Assembly: GCA_028286395.1 (NCBI GenBank)
Contig: JAQBRS010000001.1
Coordinates: forward strand, 61,650-125,649
Direction: 5' to 3'
Length of the DNA: 64,000 nucleotides
DNA from: Candidatus Saccharimonadota bacterium
Lineage (GTDB): Bacteria; Patescibacteriota; Saccharimonadia; Saccharimonadales; Saccharimonadaceae
Shown: piece by piece, positions 51,847 through 60,274 of the stretch
How positions within the stretch are numbered: the stretch's first letter is position 1
Layout of the letters: the number at the start of each line of letters is the position of its first letter
Notes under the pieces: model-generated
The model's input: only the letters and a program-made list of their open reading frames with translations
Databases searched by the model: none
What the model was told of the DNA's origin: nothing
Program-made: the position numbers and the translations under genes

Positions 51847-52926
51847 ATGAGAATTCTTGGAATTGAGAGTAGTTGTGATGAAACAGCGGCAGCCATTGTT
51901 GAAGACGGGCACCGCCTTTTATCGAATGTCGTTAACTCACAGATTGATATTCACGCCGTCTATGGCGGAGTTGTCCCTGAAGTAGCCGCTCGGAGTCACA
52001 TTGAAGTGATCAATCCTGTCATTAACCAAGCCCTCACTGAGGCACATCTTACCTGGGATGATATCGATGCCATTGCTGTCACCTATGCGCCAGGGCTTAT
52101 CGGTTCACTTCTCGTAGGAACACTTGCGGCCCGAACACTTGCAACGCTCAAGAATAAACCCCTCTACCCCATTCACCACGTCGAAGCCCACGTCTACGCC
52201 AATTTCATTACCGATCAATCAAACGGCGTTGATCTTACACTTCCTCCAAAACAGCCAACCTTTCCAATGCTCGCCCTTATCGTCAGTGGCGGACACTCGC
52301 AATTGGTCCTCTTTAAAGATCATGGCGACTTCGAACTCCTTGGCCAGACCCAAGATGACGCCGTCGGAGAAGCCTTCGATAAAGTCGCAAAAATACTTGG
52401 ACTCCCCTACCCCGGTGGTCCTTCAATCGCCAATGCCGCACTCGAAGGTGACCCTTATGCATACCAACTTCCAAAGGCAAAAATGCAAGGCGCTTATGAT
52501 TTCAGCTTCTCTGGGCTCAAGACGGCCGTTCTCCGTGCCGTTCAGCGTGAAGTAGGCGTCGACACAACTTTCCCGTCACGTGAGCTTGCAGCGCTTCTCA
52601 ACGATACACAGAGAGTAAACTTTGCTGCCAGCTTCCAACGAGTTGCGATCGAAACCCTCGTCGATAAAGCCGAAGCCGCTTTTAAAGACCACTCCCCTGC
52701 TTCGGTTATCATTGCGGGAGGCGTGGCGGCCAACCAAGAGCTCCGTCGTCAACTATCCGAGAGACTTCCTCTTCCTATTGAATACGCACCGATAAGTCTC
52801 TGTACCGACAACGCCGCTATGATCGGTACACTTGGCTACTACTACGCACAGAAAAAGCAACCTACCGCCCCCGTTGACGTCGAAGTTGTTCCTAGCCTTT
52901 CAATGGCTAAAACCGCTTGGGCATAG
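51847..52926 (+). CDS. tsaD: tRNA N6-threonylcarbamoyladenosine transferase TsaD
   Basis: Catalyses transfer of threonylcarbamoyl to A37 of ANN-decoding tRNAs. The 359 residues show GIESSCDETAAAIVE, the metal-binding HHVEAHVYA, IVSGGHSQLVLF, DAVGEAFDKVAKILG, and ICLCTDNAAM-like SLCTDNAAMIG. The length is normal. The partners TsaB, TsaE and TsaC are not in this window. Confidence 0.97.
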   Translation: MRILGIESSCDETAAAIVEDGHRLLSNVVNSQIDIHAVYGGVVPEVAARSHIEVINPVINQALTEAHLTWDDIDAIAVTYAPGLIGSLLVGTLAARTLATLKNKPLYPIHHVEAHVYANFITDQSNGVDLTLPPKQPTFPMLALIVSGGHSQLVLFKDHGDFELLGQTQDDAVGEAFDKVAKILGLPYPGGPSIANAALEGDPYAYQLPKAKMQGAYDFSFSGLKTAVLRAVQREVGVDTTFPSRELAALLNDTQRVNFAASFQRVAIETLVDKAEAAFKDHSPASVIIAGGVAANQELRRQLSERLPLPIEYAPISLCTDNAAMIGTLGYYYAQKKQPTAPVDVEVVPSLSMAKTAWA

Positions 52927-52935
52927 ATACCCTTA

Positions 52936-52964
52936 TTGACTTTTTGTAAAGCTTATGCTAATAT
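52936..52964 (+). promoter_or_regulatory. Promoter of the 53005 gene
   Basis: TTGACT (52936-52941), a 17-base spacer and TAATAT (52959-52964), about 40 bases before the ATG. Confidence 0.7.
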
Positions 52965-53004
52965 AAGTTTAGATACACACAAAAACAAAAAAAGGACCAC
53001 CACC

Positions 53005-53265
53005 ATGACCTTAATCACAGTTGAAGCACCCCAAGAAGCGCCACAAATCATCTCTGTGGCGCACGAACCTATTAATTACGCAGAAGCATCTGCTCGCTAC
53101 TACCAAGAGGCAGAAGACCCCGACTTAAATGAACATGTTAGAAAAGCAAAAGTCTCGACGGCTGATTATCTTGCAAAACGTGCCCTTGAAATAAGTGGCA
53201 ACACGAGCGATCTTGGTAACAGAATTAAAGAATACACTGGCGAAAAACCAGCAACTTCACGCTAA
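53005..53265 (+). CDS. Hypothetical small protein
   Basis: 86 residues from MTLITVEAP, with AAAGGA 8 bases upstream; the earlier ORF start lies within the promoter and is not credible. Soluble, acidic then helical (YAEASARYYQEAED, KVSTADYLAKRALEI), no cysteine. No family recognised. It ends one base before the convergent Fem gene. Confidence 0.65.
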   Translation: MTLITVEAPQEAPQIISVAHEPINYAEASARYYQEAEDPDLNEHVRKAKVSTADYLAKRALEISGNTSDLGNRIKEYTGEKPATSR

Positions 53266-53266
53266 A

Positions 53267-54244
53267 CTAACGACGAATTCTCTGTAAAATAGCCTTTGCT
53301 TTTGGCAACCCCTTACTCCAAAGACTGTAGACAGGGGAGAGCGCCTTATCAAACGTCCCCGCAAAGGACGTTTCTTCGGATGCCCAGCCTTGTTTAAAGA
53401 CAGAAACACCGCCAACAACGAGTCCACCGAAGTCATATTGAGACAACCCCCACTCTTTTACCTTACGAATGACGTGCCACTTCAGTGCATAGTTAGCTCG
53501 TAATCGTTGTCCATCTTCGTTCATACCACCGTATAACTCGTACGCAACGTCGGCACTGATGCCCATCCACAAGAACGCGATCGGCTTTCCTTCAAGATAA
53601 GCAGCAAAAACAGGGGAGTGGTCGCCCATCTGATTAAAGACATCGAAGTAATACTGACTCTGGTGAAGGTTAAACTTCGCACGTTCAGCTGTTTGACGAT
53701 AAATGTGCAGACATTCTTCGATCTCGTCACGAGTGTGGATTTGTTTGATCGTAATACCTTCAGCGGCTGATTTACGGATGTACTGACGAGTTTTCTTGGC
53801 CATATCGGCAAGTAAATCGCTCTCGCTCTTCCTGATATCGAGCAAGATTGTATCAGGAGATAGAATCTTATTAGATGATCGCTTCCAACCCGTTGGGGCA
53901 TCAAATTCGAAGCTATTTGGCTCAATAGAAAGTGCGACCGATTTATAATCACGTTTCACGAGAACAGCAAGCGCATCAAGGAATTCACCCTGGAATGCGG
54001 TGTCCCCCAAAGGACCACGCGGAATATAGGCAAATGAGCGGAAGGGGAGTGGTAATTTTCGGATTAATATCTGTGCTGCACCGACGATATTGTCATCACT
54101 ATCGTACCCAAAAACTCGCTCCGCAGCCCATCCGTGGCCAGCTTTTACTTGTCCCCAACCCCATAGTTGTAGAGGATGACCATCTTGTTCAAGGATATAA
54201 TCATCCCATTGTTCTTTATCCGTGCACTTCTGAAGCTCAATCAT
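53267..54244 (-). CDS. FemAB/FemX-type peptidyltransferase (second copy)
   Basis: 325 residues with the double GNAT fold: HPLQLWGWGQVKAGHGW near the start, AKKTRQYIRKSAAEGI (the MS.K.R..I motif), HQSQYYFDVFNQMGDHSPVFAAYLEGKPIA, and YDFGGLVVGGVSVFKQGW at the end. It should extend peptidoglycan interpeptide bridges; two Fem enzymes in one window imply at least a two-step bridge. TATAAT ends 6 bases before the ATG, again pointing to a leaderless mRNA. Confidence 0.9.
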   Translation of the reverse strand: MIELQKCTDKEQWDDYILEQDGHPLQLWGWGQVKAGHGWAAERVFGYDSDDNIVGAAQILIRKLPLPFRSFAYIPRGPLGDTAFQGEFLDALAVLVKRDYKSVALSIEPNSFEFDAPTGWKRSSNKILSPDTILLDIRKSESDLLADMAKKTRQYIRKSAAEGITIKQIHTRDEIEECLHIYRQTAERAKFNLHQSQYYFDVFNQMGDHSPVFAAYLEGKPIAFLWMGISADVAYELYGGMNEDGQRLRANYALKWHVIRKVKEWGLSQYDFGGLVVGGVSVFKQGWASEETSFAGTFDKALSPVYSLWSKGLPKAKAILQRIRR

Positions 54245-54282
54245 TCATTCATTATACTACGAGCAGTATATAACGGGGGTTA

Positions 54283-54291
54283 TGTTATAAT
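54283..54291 (+). promoter_or_regulatory. Extended -10 of valS
   Basis: TGTTATAAT, giving a predicted start near 54298 and a leader of about 75 bases, one of the few long leaders in the window. Confidence 0.6.
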
Positions 54292-54307
54292 GAGCCCAAG
54301 ATACATT

Positions 54308-54345
54308 CACGTGAATTCTTAACAAAAAGTTAATCATTTCACGTG
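54308..54345 (+). other. valS leader hairpin
   Basis: CACGTGAA (54308-54315) pairs with TTCACGTG (54338-54345), and inside TTAAC pairs with GTTAA around AAAAA. It lies 18 bases before the AGGAG site. It is too small for a T-box and no T-run follows. Confidence 0.6.
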
Positions 54346-54372
54346 GATTTTACGATAAAAACAGGAGAGTCT

Positions 54373-56922
54373 GTGAAGCTAGCAAAAGCTTACGAGCCAA
54401 ACGAATACGAACCAAACATCTATGCTCTCTGGGAAAAGAGCGGTGCCTTTAAGCCGTCTGGAAAAGGTGAGCCGTTTAGCACAGTCATGCCCCCTCCTAA
54501 CGCCAATGGAAACCTTCACATTGGTCATGCCCTCGATATGGGCCTCAAGGACATTATGGTTCGCTACAAGCGTATGCAAGGCTTTGACAGCATCTACATC
54601 CCTGGTGCGGATCACGCTGGCTTTGAAACATGGGTTGTCTACGAGAAAGAACTCTCTAAAAAAGGACAAAGCCGTTTCGACTTTAGCCGTGAACAACTCT
54701 ACAACCAAGTCTGGGATTTTGTTGATCAGCAACGGGGTAACATGGAGCTCCAACTTCGCGCCATTGGGGTGAGTGCTGACTGGGAAAAACTCGTCTTTAC
54801 CCTTGATGAAAAAGTGATTAAAACCGTTAACTCAACCTTCAAAAAGCTATGGGATGAAGGACTTATTTACAGAGGTGAGCGTATTGTTAACTACAGCACA
54901 AAGTTCCAAACGAGCTACGCAGATATAGAAGTCGATCACAAAGTGGAAAAGGGAACCCTTTGGCATATCGCCTACCCGCTGATAGACAAAGTCGGGGAGA
55001 TCGTCATCGCCACGACTCGTCCAGAAACCCTCTTTGGGGACACCGCCGTTGCCGTTAATCCAAACGATGAACGTTACAAAGACCTCATTGGCTCACACGT
55101 GATGTTACCCCTGACAGATCGTGAAATTCCCATTATTGCCGATGACTACGTTGATGCCACCTTTGGTACGGGCGCTGTTAAGATTACCCCTGCGCACGAC
55201 CCTAACGACTTCGAGGTAGGAAAGCGACACGATCTCGAACGCATCCAGGTGATCGACTTTGACGGAACAATGATGAACGTTCCTGACGAGTTCAAAGGTC
55301 TTGATGCCGAGACCGCACGTAAACGAACGTTGGCGGCTCTTCAGGCTCAGGAACTTATTCGCAAAGAAGAAGAGATTGAGCACACCGTCGGATACGACTA
55401 CAAGAGCGGCCTGCCCATTCAACCCCTCATTAAAGATCAGTGGTTCTTAAAAATGGAGCCGCTTGCGAAACGCGCGCTCGAAGCACTCGAGAAGGGTGAG
55501 ATTACTTTTTATCCAGCCAGTCGTCAGCAGATTTTAAAGCAGTATTTGCGTAATATCCGTGACTGGAACCTTTCCCGTCAGATTCCATGGGGAATTCCGA
55601 TCCCGGCTTTCCAGAATGTCGCCGATGAAGCTGACTGGATCTTCGACGACCGCGTTGACCAAGAAACGATAGAAATCGACGGCAAAACCTACAAACGAGA
55701 AGAAGACACCTTCGATACCTGGTTCAGTAGCGGTCAGTGGCCGTTCATTACTACCGAAGCGCTCGACGGTGGTGACTTGTCACGTTTCTACCCAACCAGC
55801 CTCATGGAGACCGGTACCGACCTCCTGGACCGTTGGATCGCTCGTATGATCATGCTCGGCCTCTACGTCACGGATCAAGTGCCTTTTAAGGACGTTTACT
55901 TACACGGCATGGTACTCGACGAACACAGCCAAAAGATGAGCAAGAGTAGGGGCAACGTCATTAACCCTATGGACTCAATCGCAGCCTACGGATCAGATGC
56001 CCTCCGTCTTGGCCTTATCGCCAGCCGTAGCCCTGGTCAAAACCAAGCCTTTGGACCAGACCGCATCGTCGCGGGACGCAACTTCTGTAACAAACTCTGG
56101 AACATCGCCCGCTTTATCGAGAACAAACTAGGGGATAACTTCCAGCCAAATGAGCCAAAAGCGAAGTCACTCGCCGACCACTGGATTATTGGCGAACTTA
56201 AGACTGCCAAGGAGACTATTGAACGAACGCTTGATGACTACCGATTTGCAGAAGCAAGCGACGCAATGTACCACGCCATCTGGGACAGCGTTGCCGACTG
56301 GTATATCGAAGCCTCAAAAGACCAAGATAATCCTGATCTGTTAGCATGGGTGATTGATACCAGCCTCAAACTGGCTCATCCTTTCGCGCCATTCGTTACC
56401 GAAACAATCTGGCAGACACTTCAATGGCACGACAGCCTCCTCATCACCGAAACATGGCCAGAGATCCTTCCGTTCAATGACATCTCTGCCGCTGAATTTG
56501 GTGAGCTCCAAAAGCTCGTCAACGAAGCCCGTTTCGTCATCACCTCACTTCCCGGCAACGAGAAGTATAGCCTTCTCTACGAAGACGATAGCCTGATTGA
56601 AGACAATAAGGATCTGATCAAGCGCCTCGCAAAATTAAAGGACGTCTCAATCCTATCCCAACCAAAAGGACTCCGTCTTGCGACCAGTGGACGTGATGCA
56701 TGGCTTGATGTCTCTGCTGAGACACTAGCAGAACACCAGATTAACCTCGAAGAGCGCCTTGCAGCAACCCATAAAGACATCCAAGCCCTCGAGGGTCGCC
56801 TTAGTAACGAAAACTACGTCAAAAAAGCGCCAATAGCGTTGGTCGAAGAGACAAAGAAGCAATTAGACGAGAAAAAAGCCGTTGTCTTACGGCTTCAACA
56901 CGAACTCGAAGTACTTAGCTAA
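54373..56922 (+). CDS. valS: Valyl-tRNA synthetase
   Basis: Class I synthetase with editing domain. I choose the GTG at 54373 (MKLAKAYEPNEYEP, 849 residues) since AGGAG lies 5 bases upstream and homologues begin here; the ORF-track start 10 codons earlier is a GTG in the leader hairpin. GNLHIGHALD (HIGH), the CP1 editing insert (TTRPETLFGDTAV, THPAHDPND-like), KMSKSRGN and a C-terminal coiled coil (RLAATHKDIQALEGRL) are all seen. Confidence 0.97.
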   Translation: MKLAKAYEPNEYEPNIYALWEKSGAFKPSGKGEPFSTVMPPPNANGNLHIGHALDMGLKDIMVRYKRMQGFDSIYIPGADHAGFETWVVYEKELSKKGQSRFDFSREQLYNQVWDFVDQQRGNMELQLRAIGVSADWEKLVFTLDEKVIKTVNSTFKKLWDEGLIYRGERIVNYSTKFQTSYADIEVDHKVEKGTLWHIAYPLIDKVGEIVIATTRPETLFGDTAVAVNPNDERYKDLIGSHVMLPLTDREIPIIADDYVDATFGTGAVKITPAHDPNDFEVGKRHDLERIQVIDFDGTMMNVPDEFKGLDAETARKRTLAALQAQELIRKEEEIEHTVGYDYKSGLPIQPLIKDQWFLKMEPLAKRALEALEKGEITFYPASRQQILKQYLRNIRDWNLSRQIPWGIPIPAFQNVADEADWIFDDRVDQETIEIDGKTYKREEDTFDTWFSSGQWPFITTEALDGGDLSRFYPTSLMETGTDLLDRWIARMIMLGLYVTDQVPFKDVYLHGMVLDEHSQKMSKSRGNVINPMDSIAAYGSDALRLGLIASRSPGQNQAFGPDRIVAGRNFCNKLWNIARFIENKLGDNFQPNEPKAKSLADHWIIGELKTAKETIERTLDDYRFAEASDAMYHAIWDSVADWYIEASKDQDNPDLLAWVIDTSLKLAHPFAPFVTETIWQTLQWHDSLLITETWPEILPFNDISAAEFGELQKLVNEARFVITSLPGNEKYSLLYEDDSLIEDNKDLIKRLAKLKDVSILSQPKGLRLATSGRDAWLDVSAETLAEHQINLEERLAATHKDIQALEGRLSNENYVKKAPIALVEETKKQLDEKKAVVLRLQHELEVLS

Positions 56923-56925
56923 CCT

Positions 56926-57231
56926 TTACGCCGAGGGCCAGAGTCCATGGCTATCGGTTCCACCATACACAGATTTCTTTGATTGAACATATTTACGATC
57001 GTCGTTACGAGGTTGTGTCTGAGGTGCATTCTGGTTAGGACCAGCTACTTTTTCAACATGGACGTGTTCGTTTGATCGAGACAACACTTCTGAACTTGCA
57101 ATGCTTGCCTGGGATGCGGGGTTCACGATCGCAACAGTAGCGGCGTGATCAACTTGCGTATCATGCATCAACACACCAAAGGTGGTTGCGATGGCAAAGA
57201 CGAATGCGAATGGGTTTGTAAGTGGTGACAT
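56926..57231 (-). CDS. Hypothetical small exported protein
   Basis: 101 residues with a signal-like N-terminus (PFAFVFAIATTFGVLMH) and a Ser/Gln/Asn-rich, probably unfolded remainder that ends GTDSHGLWPSA. No cysteines, no family recognised. It lies 3 bases from the convergent valS stop. There is no clear Shine-Dalgarno, so the call is moderate. Confidence 0.5.
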   Translation of the reverse strand: MSPLTNPFAFVFAIATTFGVLMHDTQVDHAATVAIVNPASQASIASSEVLSRSNEHVHVEKVAGPNQNAPQTQPRNDDRKYVQSKKSVYGGTDSHGLWPSA

Positions 57232-57321
57232 GTTTGTGGTGATTGTTTTTTTGTTTTGCTAATAGGTAACAGATAGAATGATAGCATAAGCTTTACAATA
57301 TGTCAAGTATTGGTTGGTCGT

Positions 57322-57780
57322 CTATTCGTGGTGATACGAGCCACCAAGTACAATCTGTTGTGCCCTATACAGTTGCTCGGTCAGGATAAGTCGAACGAGT
57401 TGATGTGGAAATACCAGCGGGGAAAGCGACCAGACAAGATTTGCTTTGTCTCGTAACTCATCCGTCACCCCGAAAGCCCCACCGACGATAATCAGTACTT
57501 TTTGTGAGTGATCGAGTTGCTCTTCTAGGACACCCGCTAAACCAGGAGAATCAAGTGTTTTTCCGCGCTCGTCCAACAAGATAATAAAATCATAAGCACT
57601 AAGCCGCGAAAGTATGCGTTCTGACTCGTCCTGACGAGCTTTAAGGCCGTCGTACGCTGAATGAGCCATAAGTACCCATTCGGGCAAAAAGGGTGCTTTT
57701 AAGCGCTTCTGGTAGCGATTGATTCCTTCGGCCACCCAAGACTCGTGCTTCTTTCCGACCGCTAAGATGTGTAATGACAT
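57322..57780 (-). CDS. rlmH: 23S rRNA (pseudouridine1915-N3)-methyltransferase RlmH
   Basis: SPOUT methyltransferase acting on helix 69 of 23S rRNA in assembled ribosomes. The 152 residues include LLDERGKTLDSPGLA, the SAM-knot IIVGGAFGVTDELR, and the C-terminal LSPLVFPHQLVRLILTEQLYRA then YHHE. The length is normal. TAGAAT ends 6 bases before the ATG. Confidence 0.95.
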   Translation of the reverse strand: MSLHILAVGKKHESWVAEGINRYQKRLKAPFLPEWVLMAHSAYDGLKARQDESERILSRLSAYDFIILLDERGKTLDSPGLAGVLEEQLDHSQKVLIIVGGAFGVTDELRDKANLVWSLSPLVFPHQLVRLILTEQLYRAQQIVLGGSYHHE

Positions 57781-57859
57781 AGAATCATTCTAACAGATTG
57801 CGAGAAGTGTTTATTGTATGCTTGCTTTCCAAAACGGTAGTGCTATTCTGGGGATAACC

Positions 57860-58399
57860 ATGACTGATAACTTCAATTATCAGGATGTCCTTAAAACTAA
57901 CATCCCGGAATTAGATCAAAATATCGCCCTACACGCAAAGTACCTTTTGGGTGTTGCACAAAATAAAGCCTTGCGTGGTTCTGAAATCTCTAAATATCTC
58001 CGGAGCAACCTAAATACCACGGAGGTCACCCAAGCAATTTGGGAACTACCTGCCGTTGATGATGTACCTGGCGAAAATGAGAACACGCAAGAACATCCTG
58101 AGATCAAACGCCCACAGAGGCTCCTTGCTATTACTGTCATGGGCGACTACTACCGTATCGGCCTTGATCGACGTCCAACCCCTGAACACCCGGAACCAGT
58201 AAGGTGGAGTGCTAATGGACATTGGTTATCGGGTCCTAGCGAACGAGCAAACACCCTCGACGAGAATAGCGAGCGAACGGAAAACTTTTATGACGTCTTC
58301 TACGAAACAATTGCGGCCCTTGGACTACATCACAGACTTCAAGAGGTCTTTGCGACTCAAAGCGAAAGTAGTTCGGCCATCTTTGCCAAAGCGGCGTGA
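57860..58399 (+). CDS. Hypothetical protein overlapping the HIT gene
   Basis: 179 residues from MTDNFNYQDV, with GGGG about 7 bases upstream. A helical N-terminal half (NIALHAKYLLGVAQNKALRGSEISKYL) precedes a beta part (RLLAITVMGDYYRIGLDRRP) and a helical end. Soluble, no family recognised. Its last 43 bases overlap the convergent HIT gene. Confidence 0.6.
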   Translation: MTDNFNYQDVLKTNIPELDQNIALHAKYLLGVAQNKALRGSEISKYLRSNLNTTEVTQAIWELPAVDDVPGENENTQEHPEIKRPQRLLAITVMGDYYRIGLDRRPTPEHPEPVRWSANGHWLSGPSERANTLDENSERTENFYDVFYETIAALGLHHRLQEVFATQSESSSAIFAKAA

Positions 58400-58749
58400 T
58401 CCGGTTCTTGAGACTGGTCGGCCTCTTGGTGAAAATCAATTGCATGCATAAAAGGAATCAGGTGAATGTGCGCGTGTGGTACATCGACGCCAATGATTTG
58501 CGAGCCAATATATTCTGCGTCAAGCGTTTCACGAAGGTGAAGCGCTATTTTTTTCGTAGCAACCGTTAATTTCGCATACGTTTCAGCATCCAGATCCCAG
58601 ACAAACTCGACCTGTTTTTTGGGGACGACAAGTGTGTGTCCGGGCGTAACGGGATGAATATCAAGAAAGGCGATAACATCTTCATCCTCATAAATTTTGT
58701 GAGAAGGGATCTCGCCCCTGATGATCTTCGTAAAAATAGAATCTTGCAT
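58357..58749 (-). CDS. HIT family nucleotide hydrolase/transferase
   Basis: 130 residues from MQDSIFTKII; the 11 earlier codons have no similarity. The histidine triad is HAHIHLIP near residue 95, and DIHPVTPGHTLVVPK is the usual middle motif. HIT proteins of this group (Hint-like) hydrolyse AMP-linked compounds. TACAAT ends 6 bases before the ATG, so a leaderless mRNA is likely. The C-terminus is longer than usual by about 20 residues and overlaps the convergent gene. Confidence 0.92.
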   Translation of the reverse strand: MQDSIFTKIIRGEIPSHKIYEDEDVIAFLDIHPVTPGHTLVVPKKQVEFVWDLDAETYAKLTVATKKIALHLRETLDAEYIGSQIIGVDVPHAHIHLIPFMHAIDFHQEADQSQEPDHAALAKMAELLSL

Positions 58750-58766
58750 AGCCCTATTGTAGCGCA

Positions 58767-58792
58767 AACAAAAAGCTCCCATAACGAGAGCT
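58767..58792 (-). terminator. Terminator of tRNA-Ser(CGA)
   Basis: On the minus strand AGCTCTC and GGGAGCT pair (one G-U) around GTTAT and are followed by TTTTGTTT. Confidence 0.75.
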
Positions 58793-58797
58793 GTTCA

Positions 58798-58885
58798 TGG
58801 CGGAGGGAGAGGGATTCGAACCCTCGGTGCCTTACGACACACTTGTTTTCGAGACAAGCCAGTTAAACCACTCCTGCATCTCTCC
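58798..58885 (-). tRNA. tRNA-Ser (anticodon CGA)
   Basis: Minus strand begins GGAGAGATGCAGGAGTGG, anticodon loop CTCGAAA (CGA, reading UCG), long variable arm, T-arm GGGTTCGAATCCC, and an encoded CCA after G. One A-C mismatch in the acceptor stem. Confidence 0.93.
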
Positions 58886-58951
58886 AATTTTTCTATTGTA
58901 ACAGATTGAGGAAGGCTATTCTCACTGAAAAAAAGCGAGTACAATCAGGGT

Positions 58952-59569
58952 ATGTCTATCGTTAATAAGGGATTCGTTGGAAAAGGGGGCGCCGACAGCA
59001 AGCGTCTTCCTCCCGGTCAATCACAGGTTACCAGCTGGCCGGTGCTGACCTACGGACCAACCCCTCACGTCGATACAAAGACCTGGACGCTCACCATTGA
59101 CGGTGCAGTGAACAAGCCAATTACTTTAAATTGGGACGAATTCAACGAGCTCGCCATGACAAGACTGACAACGGACATCCACTGCGTGACTCGCTGGAGT
59201 CGCTTTGGGATGCCGTGGGATGGAGTTTCGCTGGATGATCTTATTGGCCTTGCAGGTGGATTAGCCCCCGACGCAAAGTTCCTCATCGCCTCAACTGTTG
59301 AGGGATATACAACAAACCTACCCGTTCGAGATGTGGTAAATAACCAAGCTATGGTTGCAACGCACGCTGACGGTGAACCGTTAACACCCGAGCACGGCGG
59401 ACCAGCCAGACTCTTTATTCCACATCTTTATTTCTGGAAAAGCGCCAAATGGATTCAACGCCTGACGTTTACAAAAGAAGATCACCCAGGCTTTTGGGAA
59501 GTGAATGGCTACCACAACTACGGCGATCCGTGGAAAGAGGAGCGCTATAGTGACGACGCGGGTTGGTAG
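58952..59569 (+). CDS. Sulfite-oxidase-like molybdopterin oxidoreductase
   Basis: 205 residues of the soluble sulfite-oxidase-type fold. The Mo-ligating Cys is in DIHCVTRWSRFG, and LPPGQ, TYGPTPHVD, GGPARLFIPHLYFWKSAKW and YHNYGDPWKEERY are hallmarks of the short form frequent in Actinobacteria. It needs molybdenum cofactor, whose synthesis genes are not in the window. TACAAT ends 6 bases before the ATG. The next gene, a flavin reductase, overlaps it by 20 bases and is its likely electron partner. Confidence 0.9.
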   Translation: MSIVNKGFVGKGGADSKRLPPGQSQVTSWPVLTYGPTPHVDTKTWTLTIDGAVNKPITLNWDEFNELAMTRLTTDIHCVTRWSRFGMPWDGVSLDDLIGLAGGLAPDAKFLIASTVEGYTTNLPVRDVVNNQAMVATHADGEPLTPEHGGPARLFIPHLYFWKSAKWIQRLTFTKEDHPGFWEVNGYHNYGDPWKEERYSDDAGW

Positions 59570-60272
59570 TAATAACGAGTGGTTTGAGGCCACGGTTATG
59601 TCTGTTACTGAAGAGTCTCCGACGGTAAAAACGTTCGTCTTCAAGACACCCCATCCGATTACTAACATCGCAGGACAGCACTACGAACTTCGCCTGACTG
59701 CCGAAAATGGCTACCAAGCAGCGCGGTTATATTCAGCTGTCGTAACCGGAACGGGGAAGGAAGAGGTAACTCTGACGATCATGAACGTGAAAAATGGGGA
59801 AGTGTCACCGTATATTTCCGAGGATTTAAAAGTTGGGGACGAAGTTGAAATCCGTGGCCCCTTCGGTAAGTTCTTTATCTGGACTGGTGAAGAATATCGA
59901 CCAGTCTTCCTCGTTGGTGGGGGAAGTGGCGTCGTGCCCCTGCATGCGATTTTCACTGCTCACCGAGATAGCAAATCAAAAGCCGAGATGAAGCTGCTCT
60001 ATAGCTCACATACTTATGAGGAGATCCTTTATAAGGACGACTTCCTTAGTTCGCCCGATGTCGCCGTGACACTGACGAGAAATGCTCCCGAAGATTGGGA
60101 AGGACTCACCGGTCGGGTAACCAAAGATATGCTTGGAGCAATCGTTGATAGTTTCGAGGCGCAACCTATCTGTTACGTCTGTGGTATGAGTTTATTTGTT
60201 GATGCAATTACGGAAGCGTTGCAAGTAGCAGGCATTCCGTCTACCTCAATAAAAACCGAGCGATTCGGCTAG
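59550..60272 (+). CDS. FAD/NAD(P)-binding ferredoxin reductase-like protein
   Basis: 240 residues from a GTG 7 bases after AGAGGAG; this start overlaps the oxidoreductase gene by 20 bases. RLYSAV is the FAD-binding RxYS motif, VGGGSGVVPLHAI the NAD(P)-binding loop, and CYVCGMSLFVDAI the C-terminal nicotinamide segment. It should pass electrons between NAD(P)H and the molybdoenzyme. The same gene pair is familiar from Actinobacteria. Confidence 0.9.
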   Translation: MTTRVGSNNEWFEATVMSVTEESPTVKTFVFKTPHPITNIAGQHYELRLTAENGYQAARLYSAVVTGTGKEEVTLTIMNVKNGEVSPYISEDLKVGDEVEIRGPFGKFFIWTGEEYRPVFLVGGGSGVVPLHAIFTAHRDSKSKAEMKLLYSSHTYEEILYKDDFLSSPDVAVTLTRNAPEDWEGLTGRVTKDMLGAIVDSFEAQPICYVCGMSLFVDAITEALQVAGIPSTSIKTERFG

Positions 60273-60274
60273 AT

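Noticed and set aside
54298-54372. T-box riboswitch for valS
   Set aside because: The leader is about 75 bases and lacks a specifier stem, T-box sequence and terminator.
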